A stretch of 64,000 bases of DNA from Exiguobacterium algae (GTDB taxonomy: Bacteria > Bacillota > Bacilli > Exiguobacteriales > Exiguobacteriaceae): contig NZ_JACSKZ010000004.1 in the NCBI RefSeq assembly GCF_018617875.1, positions 1 to 64,000 of the forward strand, written 5' to 3'. The notes beneath the pieces are model-generated. The model saw only the letters and a program-made list of their open reading frames with translations, did not search any database and was not told the DNA's origin. Both the position numbers and the translations under genes were made by a program. Positions 27,932 through 37,232 of this stretch are shown piece after piece (the stretch's first letter is position 1; every line of letters starts with the position of its first letter).

Positions 27932-28840
27932 ATGAAAATCGCAATCACTGGCGGGACCGGTTTGATTGGTCAACCGCTCGTTCGTGCTTTGGCAGATGCC
28001 GGTCATCAAGTCGTCGTCTTGACGCGTCATCCCCGTCCCCGACATGGCGGCGTATCGTTCATTGAATGGCTGACACCGGACAGTCAACCGGAAAATGAAC
28101 TGCAGGATGTCGATGCGTTCATTCATTTAGCTGGTGCGTCTATTAATGACGGCCGATGGACACATAAGCAAAAACAAGCCATTCTTCAAAGTCGTTTGGA
28201 AGGAACAAAAGAAGTCGTTCGGATCATCAAACAGATGAAGCAAAAACCGCAAGTCGTCATTAGTGGTTCTGCGATTGGCATTTACGGGGAAAACCGGTCC
28301 ATCACCTACTCTGAATCGACACCGTTGCCGGACCGGACGAATTTTTTAGGGAACGTCTGCGTTCTGTGGGAAAAAGAGGCGGAAGCGATTCGGGACATGG
28401 GGATCCGGCTCGTCACGATGCGTACCGGAGTCGTCCTGTCGAATGACGGGGGAGCGTTCCCGCTCATGAAACTCCCTTATCAATTTGGCGTCGGAGGAAA
28501 AGTCGGATCTGGTCGACAGTGGGTGCCGTGGATTCACTTAGACGACCTCGTCCGCTTGTTCGTGCATCTGATCGAGACAGATTCAATCGAAGGACCGGTG
28601 AACGGTACCGCACCAACACCGGTTACGATGGATGAGTTCGGAAAAACACTGGGGAAGGTGATGCATCGCCCGCACTGGATTCCAGCCCCGTCCCCGCTTT
28701 TAAAGTTAGCCCTTGGAGAAAAGAGCGTCATCGTTCTAGAAGGCGCGAAAGTGGTCCCCACAAAAGCATTGAATCACGGGTTCAAGTTTCGTTACGAAAC
28801 GTTGGAACCTGCATTAAAACAACTATTACATGAATCGTAA
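27932..28840 (+). CDS. yfhF: YfhF, TIGR01777-type NAD-dependent epimerase
   Basis: A 302-residue Rossmann-fold protein with N-terminal GGTGLIGQPLV, the SGSAIGIYG segment and the C-terminal DUF1731-type domain (PAPSPLLKLALGEKSVIVLEGAKVVPTK, shown in part). The family (SulA/YfhF) is an atypical short-chain dehydrogenase whose substrate is unknown. GGAGGG stands before the ATG. The amidohydrolase gene follows after 12 nt. Confidence 0.9.
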   Translation: MKIAITGGTGLIGQPLVRALADAGHQVVVLTRHPRPRHGGVSFIEWLTPDSQPENELQDVDAFIHLAGASINDGRWTHKQKQAILQSRLEGTKEVVRIIKQMKQKPQVVISGSAIGIYGENRSITYSESTPLPDRTNFLGNVCVLWEKEAEAIRDMGIRLVTMRTGVVLSNDGGAFPLMKLPYQFGVGGKVGSGRQWVPWIHLDDLVRLFVHLIETDSIEGPVNGTAPTPVTMDEFGKTLGKVMHRPHWIPAPSPLLKLALGEKSVIVLEGAKVVPTKALNHGFKFRYETLEPALKQLLHES

Positions 28841-28852
28841 GGAGACAATTTC

Positions 28853-30007
28853 GTGAGTCATTTATTAATCCGTAACGCCCATATTTATCCGATTACCGCC
28901 CCACACTTTTACGGGGACCTCCGTGTCAAAGACGGAAAAATTACCGAAATGGCGGAGTTGCTCGAGCCCACTGAAGGCGAGACCTTCATCGAAGCGGAAG
29001 GGAACTTTTTATTCCCCGGCTTCATCGACGCCCACACCCATCTCGGACTCTATGATGAAGGGACAGGGTCGGTCGGGAACGATGCCAACGAGACGGTCGA
29101 GGCGATGACCCCCCATGCCCGTGCCCTCGATGGCGTCTATCCTTTGGACGAAGGATTTCATGAAGCGTTGATGGCCGGCGTCACAGCGGTCCAAGTCATG
29201 CCGGGGAGCATGAACGTCATCGGCGGTGTCACGAGTGTCATTAAAACGCATGGTCGATTCATTGAAGATATGGTCGTCCGTAGACATGCCGGACTTAAAC
29301 TCGCCCTGGGGGAAAATCCGAAACGGATCCATAGTATGGGGAAAACCGGCGATTTGACCCGTATGGGAATTATGGGACTGTTACGCGAGGCATTCCGGAC
29401 GGTCCAATCCACCAGCACGATTGGCACGTTCGGGAGTCAAATGATTCAGCTCGCCCTTGACCGCCAGATGCCGATTCGCGTCCACGCCCATCGTGCGGAT
29501 GATATTTTATCGGTCGTCCGCCTGGCGAACGAGTTTGACCTCGATTATCGCATCGAACATTGTACGGAAGGTCACCTCGTCGCTGAAAAGCTTCAAGAAC
29601 TCGGTGTCAAGCACGTGACGGTCGGACCGACATTCACCCGTAAATCCAAAATCGAACTCCAAAACAAGACGTGGGAAACATATCGCATCCTTCATGAGCA
29701 CGGCATGATCGTCTCCATCACGACCGATCATCCGTACACGCCTGTCCAATACTTAAATTTATGTGCAGGACTTGCGGCTCGCGAAGGTTTACCGGTTGAT
29801 GTTGCTTTACGCGGCATTACGATCAACCCGGCCGAATCACTCGGTGTGGATGACCGGATCGGCTCACTTGAAATCGGAAAAGACGCCGATCTTGTGCTCT
29901 GGAATCACTTCCCGCTCGACTATTTAGCGAAGCCGATTATGACGATCGTCAACGGTGAAGTCGTCTATAAAACGGACCGTGCGGAAACGCATCATGAGGT
30001 CGAATAA
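28853..30007 (+). CDS. Amidohydrolase family protein
   Basis: A 384-residue metal-dependent amidohydrolase of the imidazolonepropionase-like group: metal motif DAHTHLGLY (about residues 60-68), a GVTAVQVMPGS segment, HAHRADD, EHCTEGH and TTDHPY for the further metal ligands, and a C-terminal NPAESLGVDDRIGSLEIGKD. Substrate unknown. The GTG start has AAGGAGA upstream. It is likely cotranscribed with yfhF. Confidence 0.85.
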   Translation: MSHLLIRNAHIYPITAPHFYGDLRVKDGKITEMAELLEPTEGETFIEAEGNFLFPGFIDAHTHLGLYDEGTGSVGNDANETVEAMTPHARALDGVYPLDEGFHEALMAGVTAVQVMPGSMNVIGGVTSVIKTHGRFIEDMVVRRHAGLKLALGENPKRIHSMGKTGDLTRMGIMGLLREAFRTVQSTSTIGTFGSQMIQLALDRQMPIRVHAHRADDILSVVRLANEFDLDYRIEHCTEGHLVAEKLQELGVKHVTVGPTFTRKSKIELQNKTWETYRILHEHGMIVSITTDHPYTPVQYLNLCAGLAAREGLPVDVALRGITINPAESLGVDDRIGSLEIGKDADLVLWNHFPLDYLAKPIMTIVNGEVVYKTDRAETHHEVE

Positions 30008-30183
30008 TTTTCATTATTTTTCATAAGCGTTTTACGCATAATTTACTTGCTTTTTTAAAAATACTATATAAAATTATCTTGTAACTTCATAAAGCAGCCA
30101 AGGCGGTTCGAACAGCGAAGCCAGAAGTATGCTTTCGTTACGACTATTCTTCAGCGGTCTGAAATAGGAGGAGGAATGTAAAG

Positions 30184-30750
30184 GTGCTCAAATTTCGTGA
30201 GCTCACCGACTGCGCGGAGTTGTTCGAACTGATGCAACACCCAGATGTCTTTCCGTATGTCCGTCAAAAGACGGTCCACTTTGACGAATTTTTATTTAGC
30301 ACGAAGCAAATTATCGAGCTAGAAGAGCAAGGAAACATCATCTCACGTACGATCACGAATGAGTTTGGTACCCCAATCGGGACAATCAGCTTGTTCGATG
30401 TTCAATCCGGCTATGGATTCCTCGGTACGTGGCTTGGCAAACCGTATCACGGTAAAGGTTATAATCAAGTCGCGAAGGAAGCGTTCTTCTCAGAACTTTT
30501 CTTCGAGCTTGATATGGAAAGTGTATTTTTAAAAATCCGAAAATCGAACGAACGGTCTATCGCAGCAGCAGAAAAGCTTCCTTATGCGTTCTGCGCGAAT
30601 GAAATCCGTTCCGAGCTATTAGCGGAAATCAATCAGGGTGATGTCGAATATGTGTTGTATGAGGTATCCAAGTCGAGCTTCCAGCTTTACTTGCACTCTC
30701 TCCACGCACCGGAATTCGATGTCCCGTACGAGACACAACTCGAAGCGTAA
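30184..30750 (+). CDS. GNAT family N-acetyltransferase
   Basis: A 188-residue GNAT protein: REL near the start, the beta4 strand, and the acetyl-CoA loop with WLGKPYHGKGYNQVAKEAF (about residues 79-97), then LKIRKSNERSIAAAEKL. Acceptor unknown; the RimJ-like layout suggests protein or amino-sugar acetylation. The GTG start has AGGAGGAGG 9 nt upstream. Between them lies an ATG followed at once by TAA, which I consider chance. Confidence 0.75.
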   Translation: MLKFRELTDCAELFELMQHPDVFPYVRQKTVHFDEFLFSTKQIIELEEQGNIISRTITNEFGTPIGTISLFDVQSGYGFLGTWLGKPYHGKGYNQVAKEAFFSELFFELDMESVFLKIRKSNERSIAAAEKLPYAFCANEIRSELLAEINQGDVEYVLYEVSKSSFQLYLHSLHAPEFDVPYETQLEA

Positions 30751-30779
30751 GCCAATTCTGACAAAGGATTGGCTTTTTT
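30749..30779 (+). terminator. Terminator of the GNAT gene
   Basis: An 8-bp stem (30749-30756 with 30768-30775) followed by a run of T. Confidence 0.75.
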
Positions 30780-30804
30780 GTGGCATTTTTGTGTGGATTT
30801 CATG

Positions 30805-30832
30805 TTGACAACTTGTCGAGCACGATTATATC
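30805..30832 (+). promoter_or_regulatory. Promoter of the two-component operon
   Basis: A perfect TTGACA (30805-30810), 16-bp spacer and TATATC (30827-30832), about 90 nt before the response regulator start. Confidence 0.45.
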
Positions 30833-30918
30833 TGTTCTAATTCGAAGAGATAGGTATGATAGAAGTATGAGGGAAAACTCACAACTCCCGTTAACCGTTT
30901 TGTAAAGGAGAATGACAC

Positions 30919-31608
30919 ATGTCAGATTCAGTGTTTCGGATTTTAGTGACTGACGACGAAGAACAAATGCGAGATTTACTCGTATCAAATTTAGAGAAGG
31001 AAGGCTATGAGACCGTCACTGCTACTAACGGACTCGAAGCCATCGATCTGTTAAAAGAGCAGACATTCCACCTCGTGCTACTCGATGTGATGATGCCTGA
31101 ACTGGACGGATTGACAGCTTGTATGCGAATTCGGGAGTTTTCAAATGTCCCGATCATCTTGCTGACGGCACGCTCTGAAGAACTCGACCGCATTCACGGG
31201 TTGAAGATCGGTGCCGACGACTATATCACAAAACCCTTCAGTCCACGCGAGCTTCTTGCTCGCATCGAAGCGACACTTCGTCGGACCCACAGCTTCTCAA
31301 AAGAACAGGAAGCGACGTTCAACGTGGGGGACCTGTCGATTGACATCGAAGGCCGCGCGGTAAGTGTAAAAGGAAAAGCAATCAACTTAACGCGAAAAGA
31401 ATTTGACCTGCTCTATCTGTTCATCACGAACGAAGAAAAGGTGTTCTCACGCGAACAGTTACTCGACCAAATCTGGGGAACCGAATATCACGGGAATCTC
31501 CGTACCGTCGACACCCACATCAAAACGTTGCGACTCAAGCTCGGTGAAGCCGGCGGTTATATCCAAACGGTTTGGGGCATCGGTTACAAGTTCGAGGCGA
31601 ATGTATGA
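30919..31608 (+). CDS. OmpR family response regulator
   Basis: A 229-residue regulator: receiver domain with phospho-acceptor Asp56 (LLDVMMPELDG), Thr in LLTARSE, Lys in DDYITKPF, and an OmpR winged helix (about residues 130-228, LTRKEFDLLYLF and GIGYKF). It overlaps the downstream kinase by ATGA. Target genes cannot be identified from the window. Confidence 0.92.
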   Translation: MSDSVFRILVTDDEEQMRDLLVSNLEKEGYETVTATNGLEAIDLLKEQTFHLVLLDVMMPELDGLTACMRIREFSNVPIILLTARSEELDRIHGLKIGADDYITKPFSPRELLARIEATLRRTHSFSKEQEATFNVGDLSIDIEGRAVSVKGKAINLTRKEFDLLYLFITNEEKVFSREQLLDQIWGTEYHGNLRTVDTHIKTLRLKLGEAGGYIQTVWGIGYKFEANV

Positions 31609-32987
31609 AGCGATATACGCTTCGGAAGCGGATTTGGATTACCATCTGGACAGCCAGCCTCTTCTCTGCGTTCGTCTTCATCATCATGACGTTTTATCTG
31701 TACGATAAATTTTATATTCAGACGCAAGAAGAACTGCTCATCAATCGTGGCGAAAAACTCGTCACGATTTATAAGGCTGACGGGTTCTCGGACGCATTCG
31801 CAGATAGTATGACCTATACGAATGAGTTGACGGAAACGAAAGTGTTTCTCTCCTCAGTCAGTGAAGAGAACCTCGGTTCAGGCAAGACGTTTCTTCGGCA
31901 ACAGGATCTTGAACGTTTACAGGACGGTTATGCGATTTCCGTCACACGAAAGCACCCGACGGAAGATGTCGATATTTTAATGACCGCCTTCCCCCTCATC
32001 CGGGACGGCGAGCTCGACAACGCGCTGATTCTGTACATGGAACTGAATAAAATCAGCGAACCGTTCCAACCGATTCGTCTCATGATCACGTTTTTACTTT
32101 TTCTTATGATCGTCAACTTACTCTTGTTCGGAAAACAGATCATCGACACGATCATCCAACCGCTGATTCAAATGAAACGTGCCTCACAAGTATACGCCCA
32201 AGGCGATTTTTCACACCGTATTCCTATCGTCTATGACGATGAGATCGGTGAATTGGCCGACACGCTCAACTCGATGGCCGAATCCCTCGGCCTCGTCGAG
32301 GAGCAGCGGAAAGAATTTTTGGCGAATGTCAGCCATGAACTTCGTACCCCGCTCTCTTACATTCGGGGCTATACGGAGATGCTTCAAGACGCTTCGCTTG
32401 ATGAAAAAACACGGGCCCAATATTATGACATCATCGAGAATGAAACGAATCGCCTTCAGCGCCTCGTTGCTGATCTGCTTGATCTCGCCCAACTCGAACG
32501 GGACTCTTACCCGATGACAAAAGAACCCGTCGTCTATTCACAAGTACTTGAAGATGTACTTTACCGGATTGAACCGATCGCCAAAGCGAAGGGCGTGACC
32601 ATCGAATCCGATTTAGACTTTGATTTAATCATCCTCGGTGATCATGATCGACTCGAACAAGTCATCGGGAACTTGCTCGATAACGCTTTACGTTATACAG
32701 AGGCCGGCAAGACGATTCATGTGAAGACGTTCGCTGAGACGGATTACGCCATCACTGAAATTCGGGACGAGGGCCGCGGCATTCCGAAAGAAGATCTCGA
32801 CAAGTTGACGGAACGATTTTATCGCGTGAACAAATCGAGAACTCGAAAAGATGGGGGTACCGGTCTTGGTCTAGCCATCGCAAAACATATTATCGAACGA
32901 CATGACGGGTCGCTTCACTTCAGCTCGGAAGTTGGTGCCGGTACGACGGTCACGGTCGGTCTTCCCTTGTTACCCGAAGACGATTAA
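31605..32987 (+). CDS. Sensor histidine kinase
   Basis: A 460-residue membrane sensor kinase: helix 1 (about residues 10-33), an extracellular loop of ~120 residues, helix 2 (about 160-182), HAMP (linker with QVYAQGDFSHRIP), HisKA with FLANVSHELRTPLSYIRGY, and HATPase with NLLDNALRYTEAG, DEGRGIP and GGTGLGLAI. The start at 31605 gives the ATGA overlap with the regulator. Its extracellular signal is unknown. Confidence 0.92.
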   Translation: MKRYTLRKRIWITIWTASLFSAFVFIIMTFYLYDKFYIQTQEELLINRGEKLVTIYKADGFSDAFADSMTYTNELTETKVFLSSVSEENLGSGKTFLRQQDLERLQDGYAISVTRKHPTEDVDILMTAFPLIRDGELDNALILYMELNKISEPFQPIRLMITFLLFLMIVNLLLFGKQIIDTIIQPLIQMKRASQVYAQGDFSHRIPIVYDDEIGELADTLNSMAESLGLVEEQRKEFLANVSHELRTPLSYIRGYTEMLQDASLDEKTRAQYYDIIENETNRLQRLVADLLDLAQLERDSYPMTKEPVVYSQVLEDVLYRIEPIAKAKGVTIESDLDFDLIILGDHDRLEQVIGNLLDNALRYTEAGKTIHVKTFAETDYAITEIRDEGRGIPKEDLDKLTERFYRVNKSRTRKDGGTGLGLAIAKHIIERHDGSLHFSSEVGAGTTVTVGLPLLPEDD

Positions 32988-32990
32988 ATA

Positions 32991-33016
32991 AAAAAGACAG
33001 CCGCGGCTGTCTTTTT
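32991..33016. terminator. Terminator after the histidine kinase
   Basis: A perfect 26-nt palindrome with A and T runs between convergent genes. Confidence 0.85.
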
Positions 33017-33304
33017 TTATATGTCCTGCCCTTTATAGTATGCTTCTGACTCCTGTTCGAGCCGTTCCCGCTCCGCATGCGTTTGTGGAAAACCGTTCGC
33101 CTGCCAGTCGGCACGATGACTCGAGTCGAGTTGGGTGAGCCCTTTTTCGGCTTCGTCTTCGTCCGCATCCACACTCTCCATCTTATCCATTTTACGCCAT
33201 GTATCTTCTTCCTCGTCGAGCGACAGCAACGCTACGACTTTCGGGGCGATGAGAACAGCTCCCGCAATCCCGATGACGACGCCCATCCAAACCTTTTTGT
33301 CCAT
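33017..33304 (-). CDS. Small single-pass membrane protein
   Basis: A 95-residue protein not recognised as a known family. An N-terminal membrane helix (about residues 4-27, VWMGVVIGIAGAVLIAPKVV) is followed by a highly acidic soluble tail. The ATG at 33304 is favoured because AAGGAGGA lies 7 nt upstream; an ATG two codons earlier is too close to it. It is divergent from another small charged protein. Confidence 0.6.
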   Translation of the reverse strand: MDKKVWMGVVIGIAGAVLIAPKVVALLSLDEEEDTWRKMDKMESVDADEDEAEKGLTQLDSSHRADWQANGFPQTHAERERLEQESEAYYKGQDI

Positions 33305-33425
33305 CTCCATTCCTCCTTCACTATGACTTGTTGATTCCACTATTTCGATTCCTCAAAACCAAAACAGGCAGTTGTTTGCCCGGGGCCGGGATGTGGAATA
33401 GTGATGGTTAAAAGGAGGCGGAACC

Positions 33426-33632
33426 ATGAATCAGGACAAACGTTCTTCCAAGCGTCGCTTCGATAACCCGGACGCTGTCGATACGGAGAAAGAGAGTATT
33501 TTTGACGAAGAAGGCATGCAAACCGTCGACCCCATCCCCGTTGAAGAATTGAATGAGCGGATGAAAGACGAAAAAAAGAAACGGCACTCAAAAGACGAGT
33601 CCGTGAGTGAGAAAAAATATACGGATCAATAA
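33426..33632 (+). CDS. Small highly charged hypothetical protein
   Basis: A 68-residue hydrophilic protein rich in Lys, Glu, Asp and Arg, probably disordered, with no recognisable domain. AAAAGGAGG stands 9 nt before the ATG, and a terminator follows directly, so it is likely a real gene. Function unknown. Confidence 0.6.
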   Translation: MNQDKRSSKRRFDNPDAVDTEKESIFDEEGMQTVDPIPVEELNERMKDEKKKRHSKDESVSEKKYTDQ

Positions 33633-33666
33633 AAAAACTGCGGACGACTCGTCCGCAATTTTTTAT
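33631..33666. terminator. Bidirectional terminator before cdd
   Basis: A 9-bp stem (33639-33647 with 33649-33657) flanked by six A and by a T run; shared by the small protein gene and cdd. Confidence 0.85.
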
Positions 33667-34070
33667 GTTAAATCTTTCGGAGAAAATCCGTATGGTAACA
33701 TTTCTTCTTTGGTCATCACTTTCGTCTCGCCGTCCATATTCGCGAGAATCAATGTAAAGTCATCTCCCGCGAATTCAGCGATTACTTGACGACAAGCACC
33801 GCATGGTGAGATCGGTCCTTCTGTGTCACCCACGACAACCACCGTTTCAATCTCCTTACTGCCTTCCGATACCGCTTTAAAAATCGCTGTCCGCTCTGCA
33901 CACATCGAAAGACCGTAAGAAGCGTTCTCGACATTACAGCCCGAGATCTCTTTTCCAGCTTCATCGATGACAACAGCTCCGACATTAAACTTTGAATATG
34001 GTGTATAGGCATGACTGCGTGCTTCAATCGCTTTACCTACCAACTCTTGTACACGTTCTTGTGAAATCAT
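33663..34070 (-). CDS. cdd: Cytidine deaminase
   Basis: A 135-residue homotetrameric-type cytidine deaminase of pyrimidine salvage. The zinc site is complete: CAERTAIF (Cys and catalytic Glu) and PCGACRQVI (two Cys); substrate-binding YSKFNVGA is near the N-terminus. The ATG at 34070 has GGAGG 8 nt upstream; the longer open frame upstream has no support. Confidence 0.95.
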   Translation of the reverse strand: MISQERVQELVGKAIEARSHAYTPYSKFNVGAVVIDEAGKEISGCNVENASYGLSMCAERTAIFKAVSEGSKEIETVVVVGDTEGPISPCGACRQVIAEFAGDDFTLILANMDGETKVMTKEEMLPYGFSPKDLT

Positions 34071-34162
34071 TTGATGTTCCTCCACTTCTGTAGTCTTTAA
34101 GAAGTCTGACATCTGAACTATACCTTGAAAACGCTTTCTGTACAAGTGTTTTCACGAGGTCG

Positions 34163-35539
34163 TCAATATTTTTTCTTTTTCTTTTTCTCAAAGACGACAA
34201 CGGACTCGACATGGGACGTTTGCGGGAACATATCATACGGTTGAACGTAATTCACCTTGTATCCGGCCTTCATCAGCTGGTCCGCGTCTCTCGCAAGCGT
34301 CTGCGGGTTACATGAAACATAGACGATCCGTTTTGTTTTGGATGAAATGATGGAGTTAATCAATTGATGGTCCATCCCCGTCCGTGGCGGGTCGACGACG
34401 ACAACGTCAGGAATCCACCCGTCTTTCACCCAACGCGGGATCCAATGCTCGGCACGCCCTTCGACATACGTGACATGATTGTATCCATTTTCACGCATAT
34501 GGTCGTTCGCATCTTCGACTGCTTCCGGCACGACTTCCATCCCCCGGATTTCTTTCGCGTGCGGCGCAAGCCACAATCCGATGGAACCAACCCCTGCGTA
34601 GGCGTCAATCACCCGTTCTTCTCCTGTGAGACCGGCAGCTTCGACGACTTCACGATACATTTTTTCCGTCTGGGCAGGATTCAACTGGAAGAATGCACGA
34701 GGCGACAAGTGATAATGTACATCGTCTAACTGTTCATCCATCTTCTCCTGACCGGCAATGTGAACAGTCCGGTACCCAAAGATCACACCTGAGCGATTGG
34801 CATTGATGTTGAGATGGAATGACACAACGTTCGGAAGTTCCATGATCCGGTCACTTAATTCATCCAAATCCGGTACGTCTTCGTGTCCGACGACGAGCAC
34901 GACCTGAACATCGTCTGTCTTGTAGCCGGAACGGACAACGATTGTGCGCGCATAACCAGTGTCTCGACGTGCATCATATACGGGAATGTCCAGTTCGTTT
35001 AAAATCCGGACAATCGCATTGTTGATGTTTGTTGTATCACGTTGTTGAACCATACAGTGCTCAATCGGAACGAGGTGATTCGAGTTCGGTTTATACAGTC
35101 CCGAGACAATCTCCCCTCGTCTTGTGCCGAGCGGGAACTGGGATTTGTTGCGGTAGTACCATGGATCTTCCATACCGATTGGTTGACGAATGTCCGCTTT
35201 ATCGACGTTCAATTTTGTTTTTTGCCGGAATGCATTGCGGACGATTTCTTCTTTATATTCCATTTGGAGTCGTGCGCTCATGTGTTGAATCTGACAACCG
35301 CCACACTCGTCATAAATCGGACAAGGGGCTTTGACGCGGTCTTTCGAATCGTTATCACGTTTGACAACCCGACCTTCCGCATAGTTTTTCTCCACTCGGG
35401 TAATTTCAATTTTTGCTTTTTCTCCAGGGAGCAGATTCGGGATAAACACGACCATACGATTGATGGTCGCAATTCCTTCCCCGTTAATACCGAGCCGTTC
35501 TGCGGTGACGCTCTTAAAATCTCCTACGATCAATTTCAA
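34163..35539 (-). CDS. rlmCD: 23S rRNA (uracil-5-)-methyltransferase RlmCD/RumA family
   Basis: A 458-residue SAM-dependent RNA m5U methyltransferase: N-terminal TRAM domain (about residues 5-60), 4Fe-4S cysteines in CPIYDECGGCQIQ, SAM motif DAYAGVGSIGLWLA, DPPRTGM and catalytic Cys in VYVSCNPQTLARD. In B. subtilis RlmCD (YefA) modifies U747 and U1939 of 23S rRNA; which sites this enzyme uses is not visible. The TTG start overlaps the stop of the upstream small gene and has AAAGGATG at 8 nt. Confidence 0.9.
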   Translation of the reverse strand: MKLIVGDFKSVTAERLGINGEGIATINRMVVFIPNLLPGEKAKIEITRVEKNYAEGRVVKRDNDSKDRVKAPCPIYDECGGCQIQHMSARLQMEYKEEIVRNAFRQKTKLNVDKADIRQPIGMEDPWYYRNKSQFPLGTRRGEIVSGLYKPNSNHLVPIEHCMVQQRDTTNINNAIVRILNELDIPVYDARRDTGYARTIVVRSGYKTDDVQVVLVVGHEDVPDLDELSDRIMELPNVVSFHLNINANRSGVIFGYRTVHIAGQEKMDEQLDDVHYHLSPRAFFQLNPAQTEKMYREVVEAAGLTGEERVIDAYAGVGSIGLWLAPHAKEIRGMEVVPEAVEDANDHMRENGYNHVTYVEGRAEHWIPRWVKDGWIPDVVVVDPPRTGMDHQLINSIISSKTKRIVYVSCNPQTLARDADQLMKAGYKVNYVQPYDMFPQTSHVESVVVFEKKKKKKY

Positions 35540-35745
35540 TGTGATTCATCCTTTCGAGACGATTGGTCTAAGTCTTTGGCGTAACGTGCGACTTTCGCAC
35601 GCAATGAATCAATGTCCTCTAACAGGCGGTGTAAATCTTCCGGCGTTGTGTGTTCGTCCAACGTATTGACAGATAGACACAGCAATTCTGTTCTTGATTT
35701 CAAGACATTCATCTTTCCAGCCGTGTCTGTTCGTGATTTACCCAT
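35536..35745 (-). CDS. Small protein, probably SE1561 family
   Basis: A 69-residue protein with a predicted helical hairpin (LKSRTELLCLSVNTLDEH, then LHRLLEDIDSLRAKVARYAKDL). Size, the MGK start and position directly before the rRNA methyltransferase resemble the SE1561 family of unknown function. AAAGGAG stands 10 nt before the ATG; it is translationally coupled to rlmCD (stop and TTG start overlap). Confidence 0.6.
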   Translation of the reverse strand: MGKSRTDTAGKMNVLKSRTELLCLSVNTLDEHTTPEDLHRLLEDIDSLRAKVARYAKDLDQSSRKDESH

Positions 35746-35830
35746 GTTGTTATCGCTCCTTTGGTTCGTGACAAAGATTTGCTATTATAGCATACTATTT
35801 CGTGTAACTTGATGAAAAGGTGGAATCTAC

Positions 35831-36937
35831 ATGCAAAACATCTCCCCAGCTTTCGATCCGTGGGAAGCATATCTTGACCAGGTCGAACATGGTCGGCTCG
35901 TCTTATCTAACGTCGAAGTCACAACGACGAAACTATGCAACATGCGCTGTGAACATTGTGCGGTCGGATATATGCTCGACCAGACAGAAGAACCTACCGT
36001 TCCGCTCGACCTGCTCATTTCGAGACTCGACGAGATTGAACATTTGCGCGCATTCTCGATTACCGGAGGCGAACCGATGCTTTCGATGAAATCGGTGAAA
36101 AACTACGTCGTCCCGCTTCTTCGCTATGCGAAAGAGCGTGGTGCAAGGACACAGATCAACTCGAATTTGACGTTGCCGTTATCTCGATATCATCTTATTA
36201 CCCCTTACTTGGACGTTTTGCACATCTCACATAACTGGGGAACAGATGAGGACTTCCTCGAGGGTGGATTTGCGATGATGGACCGCAAACCGAGTGAAGA
36301 AGCACGATTGAAAATGCTTCAGACGATGAAAGACAACGCCCGCGCACTTACGGCTGAAGGAATCATCGTATCCGCAGAAACGATGCTCAATAAACGGACC
36401 ATCCCCCATTTGAAAGAGATACATGAAGAAATCGTAGCGCTCGGCTGTCAACGTCATGAAGTGCACCCGATGTACCCAGCAGACTTCGCGAGTGCCCTCG
36501 AAGCAGCTTCTCTTGCCGATACGCGACAAGCGATTCACGATTTACTCGACGTGCGCGATGAGAACGTCTGGATGCTTTTCGGGACGTTGCCTTTCTATGC
36601 TTGCTCCGATTTAGCAGAAGATCGTGCGCTGTTGAAGCGACTTCATGAAACGAAAAATGTGACTGTCCGAAACGACCCGGATGGACGCTCACGGTTGAAT
36701 ACAAATATTTTCGATGGGCAAATCATCGTCACGGACTTCGGTGATGAGCTCGGATCACTCGGCACGTTATTTGATACATCGTTCCAAGAAGCATACGAAA
36801 CGTGGACAAACAGTGCATTGAACGCGTCATTGTCTTGTCACTGTCCAGCCGTCAAATGCCTGGGGCCAAATGCACTCGTCAAACAAGCCTATTACCCATC
36901 CGTCGATTTTCAAACGCGAGTCGCAAAATCGTTTTAA
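35831..36937 (+). CDS. yfkAB: YfkAB radical SAM / CxCxxxxC protein
   Basis: A 368-residue radical SAM protein: the cluster motif CNMRCEHC (about residues 37-44), GGEP motif SITGGEPML, and a C-terminal CHCPAVKC segment (about 337-344), the CxCxxxxC mark of the YfkAB family that suggests a second cluster or a metal site. The substrate and product are unknown. AAAAGGTGG stands before the ATG. Confidence 0.9.
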   Translation: MQNISPAFDPWEAYLDQVEHGRLVLSNVEVTTTKLCNMRCEHCAVGYMLDQTEEPTVPLDLLISRLDEIEHLRAFSITGGEPMLSMKSVKNYVVPLLRYAKERGARTQINSNLTLPLSRYHLITPYLDVLHISHNWGTDEDFLEGGFAMMDRKPSEEARLKMLQTMKDNARALTAEGIIVSAETMLNKRTIPHLKEIHEEIVALGCQRHEVHPMYPADFASALEAASLADTRQAIHDLLDVRDENVWMLFGTLPFYACSDLAEDRALLKRLHETKNVTVRNDPDGRSRLNTNIFDGQIIVTDFGDELGSLGTLFDTSFQEAYETWTNSALNASLSCHCPAVKCLGPNALVKQAYYPSVDFQTRVAKSF

Positions 36938-36989
36938 TTATTTTTATCAGGGAATTATTCAGTAAACTAAAGAAATGGGGTGTGTAAGG

Positions 36990-37184
36990 ATGACAGCCAT
37001 CTACGTGTTCATCATTACAGTCATGGCCATCGTCATTTTCGGTGGCACGCTTAGTATTTTATTGACAGCCGCATTCGTTTCTGAAAAAGTAGAGCATGAT
37101 GAAATGTTTAGTCAAGGTAGCTGGGATGATGAGTTGTTACATTTGAATCATTCTCCCCAACCTGTCGACGATTCTAAAAGCTGA
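36990..37184 (+). CDS. Small single-pass membrane protein
   Basis: A 64-residue protein with one N-terminal membrane helix (about residues 3-27, IYVFIITVMAIVIFGGTLSI) and an acidic tail. Not recognised. A terminator follows immediately. The start could also be the upstream ATG at 36975; neither has a strong ribosome-binding site. Confidence 0.55.
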   Translation: MTAIYVFIITVMAIVIFGGTLSILLTAAFVSEKVEHDEMFSQGSWDDELLHLNHSPQPVDDSKS

Positions 37185-37204
37185 GAGCCTTCTCGGCTTT
37201 TTAC
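37176..37204 (+). terminator. Terminator of the small membrane protein gene
   Basis: An 11-bp stem (37176-37186 with 37191-37201, one wobble) ending in T residues. Confidence 0.7.
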
Positions 37205-37232
37205 TTTGAACATGAATAATTGAGGTGTCAGT

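Noticed and set aside
30166-30186. ATG followed directly by TAA between the ribosome-binding site and the GTG start of the GNAT gene
   Set aside because: It could be a minimal start-stop element, but the spacing to the ribosome-binding site is too short for the ATG and ideal for the GTG. Chance is the simplest explanation.
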